Positions 61,134 to 64,000 of a stretch of 64,000 bases of DNA are shown piece after piece. Under the pieces are notes generated by a model. The model worked only from the letters and a program-made list of their open reading frames with translations, searched no databases and had not been told where the DNA came from. Each line of letters starts with the position of its first letter. The first letter of the stretch is position 1. The stretch comes from Granulicella sp. S190 (GTDB lineage Bacteria; Acidobacteriota; Terriglobia; Terriglobales; Acidobacteriaceae). A program made the position numbers and the translations under genes. The stretch covers positions 1 to 64,000 of the forward strand of contig NZ_LMUD01000040.1 of the NCBI RefSeq assembly GCF_009766095.1. The letters run 5' to 3'.

Positions 61134-62957
61134 TCAGCGACTGATGGGCTTTAATGTGCTGGTCCCAGGAGTCGATTGAACCGGTTCGTCCACTCGAAGA
61201 ATCTGGTCCGCCTTTATCTCGCCGAGCTTCTGGACGATACCACTGGGCCAGTGAATTTCAATCTCCTTTGCGACTGATTCCGCACCGAGCCCGAAGTGCG
61301 CGCGCTTATCGTTGGAGGAGAGGTAGCCGCCCGCCGTCGAAACGGTGACATATTGCGGGCCTTTGGATGTTGTCAGTTTTATCTCTGCGCCGATGGCGTC
61401 CCGGTTGCTGCGGTGTCCAACCAGGCGAAGAGTGAGCCAGTGATTCTGCGTCTCAGTTTCGTTATGCAGGATGTGGGCGGCTCCGCCGTTTGCTGTGACG
61501 ACCGCGTCGATACGTCCGTCATTGTCGAGATCTCCTACTGCCATCCCGCGACTAACCCAAGGCTGCGCAAAGACGCTTCCTGAGGCCTCGGAGACATCTA
61601 CAAAGCCATGACCAGTGTTACGTGCGAGAAGCATCGGCTCCTTGTAGTGAAGTTGCGGCGAAGTGAGTTCGATAGTGTCGAGATCGTGGCTCTGGGCGAT
61701 AAGGAGATCCTTGAGTCCGTCGTTATCGTAGTCGAGAAAGTGCAGGCTCCAGCCGGAGTGGAGGAGAGTGATACGGCCAATGCCTGACATGTAGGTGTCG
61801 TAAGTGAAGCTGCCGTCGCCGTTGTTTTTGTAGAGGGCGTATGCCTGGTTGGCAAGGTTGGTGATGACGAGGTCGGGAAGTCCATCGTTGTTGTAGTCTT
61901 CAAAATCGATGCCCATGCCGGCGTAGGTGCGGCCATCACCGTCGACTGCGATCTCGGCGTTGAGCCCGATTTCTTCGAAGGTGCCATCTCCTTTGTTGCG
62001 ATAGAGGAACTCGAGCATGGAATCGTTCGCGACCGCTATATCGATCTTGCCGTCACGGTCAAAGTCGGCGAGGGCGATGCCAAGACCTTTGCCGGGGACA
62101 GAGATCCCGTTTTTTTTAGAGACTTCGGTGAAGTGGCCGTTTCCGTCATTGTGATAGACCAGCGGAGCGATCGCAGGGAATGTGTCCGGATGACAGTAGG
62201 CGCGGTAGCCGTCACGGTGCTCACCGCACCAGATGTCATCAAAGTCCCATTTGACGTAACGAAGGACGACGAGGTCGAGCAGGCCATCGTTATCGAGATC
62301 GACCCAGGCTGCGCTGGTCGACCAGCCGCTGCCAGCGGTTCCGGAGCTTTCGGTGATGTCGGTAAAGGTGCCGTTGCCGTTGTTGTGATAGAGGCGATTG
62401 CCGCCATAGGCTGTCACGTAGAGATCTTCGAAGCCGTCATTGTCGAAGTCTCCTACTGCGACGCCCATGCCATAGCCAATGCCTTTTAGTCCGGAGTGTT
62501 CGGTGGCATCTTCGAAACTGCCGTCCTTTTTCTGGTGATAGAGGCGATTCCAATCCTGGGGACCCGACTTCTGCGGAATCGTGCCCTTTGGTGTTGGATT
62601 GCTTAGAGGAGCTCCGTTGACGAAAAAAATGTCGAGTAGACCATCATTGTCATAGTCGAAGACCGCTACGCCCGAGCCCATTGTCTCGAGCAGATACTTT
62701 GCCGAGGTGTGAGACGCGACGCCTAGAAAATGGACTCCACTACTTTGGGTGATATCTACGAATTTGCCGGGTATCGCGGGCCCTTCTTCAGAATGTTGTG
62801 TGGCAATGCGAGGAGGAGGCGAGGTCTGCCCGAAGAGAACAGATGCAGTCAGAAAACAGAGTACAACCGCACCGCCGATGCTTAAGGATCGCGCGGTCAG
62901 AGGGATTGGGAGTTGTGTCGGGAGTTTCGCGGCCTTAGATGAATCTCCTAAGTACAC
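61134..62957 (-). CDS. CRTAC1-like FG-GAP/ASPIC-UnbV exported protein
   Basis: A 607-residue exported protein with a Sec-like signal (SIGGAVVLCFLTASVLFGQ). FG-GAP repeats with DYDNDGLLDIFF, GDFDNDGFEDLYV and similar calcium-binding-like loops fill about residues 70-500; the C-terminus is ASPIC/UnbV (IGAEIKLTTSKG...IHWPSGIVQKLGEI). Its ends and repeat pattern resemble the proteins at 47396 and 49252, but without redoxin or TPR. It converges with the unknown gene at 59905. Start ATG 62957 gives a normal signal. Confidence 0.88.
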   Translation of the reverse strand: MYLGDSSKAAKLPTQLPIPLTARSLSIGGAVVLCFLTASVLFGQTSPPPRIATQHSEEGPAIPGKFVDITQSSGVHFLGVASHTSAKYLLETMGSGVAVFDYDNDGLLDIFFVNGAPLSNPTPKGTIPQKSGPQDWNRLYHQKKDGSFEDATEHSGLKGIGYGMGVAVGDFDNDGFEDLYVTAYGGNRLYHNNGNGTFTDITESSGTAGSGWSTSAAWVDLDNDGLLDLVVLRYVKWDFDDIWCGEHRDGYRAYCHPDTFPAIAPLVYHNDGNGHFTEVSKKNGISVPGKGLGIALADFDRDGKIDIAVANDSMLEFLYRNKGDGTFEEIGLNAEIAVDGDGRTYAGMGIDFEDYNNDGLPDLVITNLANQAYALYKNNGDGSFTYDTYMSGIGRITLLHSGWSLHFLDYDNDGLKDLLIAQSHDLDTIELTSPQLHYKEPMLLARNTGHGFVDVSEASGSVFAQPWVSRGMAVGDLDNDGRIDAVVTANGGAAHILHNETETQNHWLTLRLVGHRSNRDAIGAEIKLTTSKGPQYVTVSTAGGYLSSNDKRAHFGLGAESVAKEIEIHWPSGIVQKLGEIKADQILRVDEPVQSTPGTSTLKPISR

Positions 62958-63431
62958 TGTTCGCTCTTTCTGCTTGTGCGATCTGGTGATTTCGATCTAT
63001 TGATATGATCTCTCTCTTTGGCCATTGGGCAAGATTTAACTGGCAAAGTCCTCGTTTTTGGCCTACCCGTTTTTTTCGTTGCAGGAGCAGAAGATGACTG
63101 ATTGCCCTCTTCCAATGCTGCGAGGGTATGGCCCACCTCCCCAATCCAGGGCTGTAGAGTAGCACAATTGTGAGAGTGTCTTCGGCAGCCTTTTTAAATC
63201 GTCCCGCGCCCGAAGACGCCGCGCCCATTCTTCTAATTACATCAGCCCTGATCGAGTTAATGAGATGGTCGCCATGGCCAACAAGCTGGCCCGCATCGCC
63301 TGGGGTGTGCTCTCCAGCGGTAACAAGTACAGACCCGGTCGCAACCTAACGGTTCTAGTTTACTTCGACAGTTTATTTTTGTTCGCGTCGCGAGAAAGCG
63401 AGCGTACCTATGTGCTCGTACCTGGATTAAT
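62958..63431. other. 474-base intergenic region with IS remnant
   Basis: No intact gene. From 63240 to 63347 the plus strand encodes MVAMANKLARIAWGVLSSG, like the C-terminus of IS110-family transposases. The rest has no RNA gene or clear promoter. Confidence 0.55.
63255..63347 (+). pseudogene. IS110-family transposase C-terminal remnant
   Basis: The frame reads RVNEMVAMANKLARIAWGVL then SSGNKYRPG, resembling the ANKxARIxWAVL end of IS110/IS1111 transposases, and is opened by a TAA at 63234. No start, no DEDD catalytic domain and no terminal repeats are visible, so it is a decayed fragment of a mobile element. Confidence 0.55.
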
Positions 63432-63458
63432 ATGATGAATATGTGTGGTGTCTCATCT

Positions 63459-64000
63459 ATGAATTTTTCCGAACGTCTGGAATCGTCTCCCGTTATCCTG
63501 ACCGAAGGTGCTGTCGTGACGCGCCTCAACTACGAATTCCATCTCTCTACTCCGGATTCCGCAGCGTTCGTACATCTATTTGATCGCACGGGTCGCGCCG
63601 CCCTGGATGCAATCTCTCGCAGTTACATGCAGATTGCGGCAGACCACGACCTGCCGATGCTGGTGAGCACACCGACTTGGCGAGCGCACCCAGAAGGTCT
63701 CGCCCGTCAGGGCTTTACGGCTACCAATGATCTTGCGCGTGTCAATCACGAGGCTGTTAGCCTCCTCCACGACATGCGTCGAGACATGGGACTTGAAGAG
63801 ACTGTCTATATTTCTGGCGCCGTGGGCCCGCAGTTTGATGGCTATGATTCCAAAGGGCGCCTGATGCGACAGCGGCAGAGGCTTACCACGATGCCCAGGC
63901 GCAGATACTAGCAAGTCTCGACATTGATCTTCTCTACGCACCTACGTTTTCCAGTGCGAACAAACTGCTTGGCGTCTCCCGTGCGTTCGCTAAGACCAAG
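63459..64000 (+). pseudogene. homocysteine S-methyltransferase, frameshifted, 3' end outside window
   Basis: The N-terminal half (ILTEGAVVTRLNYEF, LPMLVSTPTWRAHPEGLARQGF, YISGAVGPQFDGYD) fits the homocysteine methyltransferase family, which methylates homocysteine to methionine. The first frame ends at a TAG at 63909-63911 with an unlike tail. From about 63860 a second frame (PDATAAEAYHDAQAQILASL, then DIDLLYAPTFSSANKLLGVS) continues the family pattern to the window edge. This implies one missing base in or near CCAAAGGG at about 63850-63858. It could be a pseudogene, an error in the assembly or a frameshift. Start ATG 63459 is preferred over 63432. Confidence 0.75.

Noticed and set aside
47396..62957. 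Tandem DNA repeats within the FG-GAP genes
   Set aside because: The similarity reflects repeated protein loops (DxDxDG); the DNA copies are diverged and not a mobile repeat.
63849..63862. Programmed -1 frameshift in the methyltransferase
   Set aside because: The codons TCC AAA GGG do not form the usual X XXY YYZ slippery site, so a deletion or sequencing error is more likely.
1..64000. tRNA, rRNA, CRISPR arrays or riboswitches
   Set aside because: Intergenic gaps were inspected by eye; no T-loop-like or repeat-spacer pattern was seen, though a covariance-model search was not possible.

Overview
The window looks like a chromosomal segment of a soil Acidobacterium, most likely family Acidobacteriaceae (Terriglobia). 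This rests on gene content: large TonB-dependent receptors with an N-terminal carboxypeptidase-like domain, several FG-GAP/ASPIC-UnbV (CRTAC1-like) proteins, a GWxTD-domain protein, many Tat-exported hydrolases, and a pyrophosphate-type phosphofructokinase. No rRNA, tRNA or CRISPR array was seen.

Layout. Positions 1-24 kb are mostly core metabolism: argC (cut by the left edge) and argR; glutamate synthase large subunit gltB, with two ARG-box-like operators between argR and gltB; a FadR-like TetR regulator with an acyl-CoA ligase; an exported acid phosphatase; a metallo-beta-lactamase-fold hydrolase; phosphofructokinase; an excisionase-type HTH protein; an exported metallophosphoesterase divergent from an M24 peptidase; accB-accC-thiE; and two APC permeases. 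A large secreted protein of unknown function and a MacA/ABC-ATPase pair follow on the minus strand.

Positions 25-36 kb hold a GWxTD protein, an outer-membrane-type beta-barrel protein, a GT4 glycogen/maltoside synthase, a secreted GH39 glycosidase and a large TonB-dependent receptor. Positions 36-39 kb carry an MFS exporter and an ECF sigma factor overlapping a small membrane protein. This sigma module has a C-rich plus strand, while its neighbours are G-rich on the plus strand.

Positions 39-63 kb form the most interesting region. A LacI-family regulator faces a GH36 alpha-galactosidase / GH2 beta-galactosidase operon. Next come a TPR protein, three CRTAC1-like proteins (one a 1289-residue fusion with a degenerate redoxin and eight or so TPRs), a TonB receptor, a second TPR protein paralogous to the first, a Tat-exported alkaline-phosphatase-superfamily protein and an unrecognised cytosolic protein. 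Two LacI-type palindromes with the same half-site and spacing lie before the galactosidase operon and before the TonB receptor 8 kb away. This suggests one regulon that joins oligosaccharide hydrolysis to surface uptake.

The right end carries the remnant of an IS110-type transposase and a homocysteine S-methyltransferase reading frame broken by a one-base shift.
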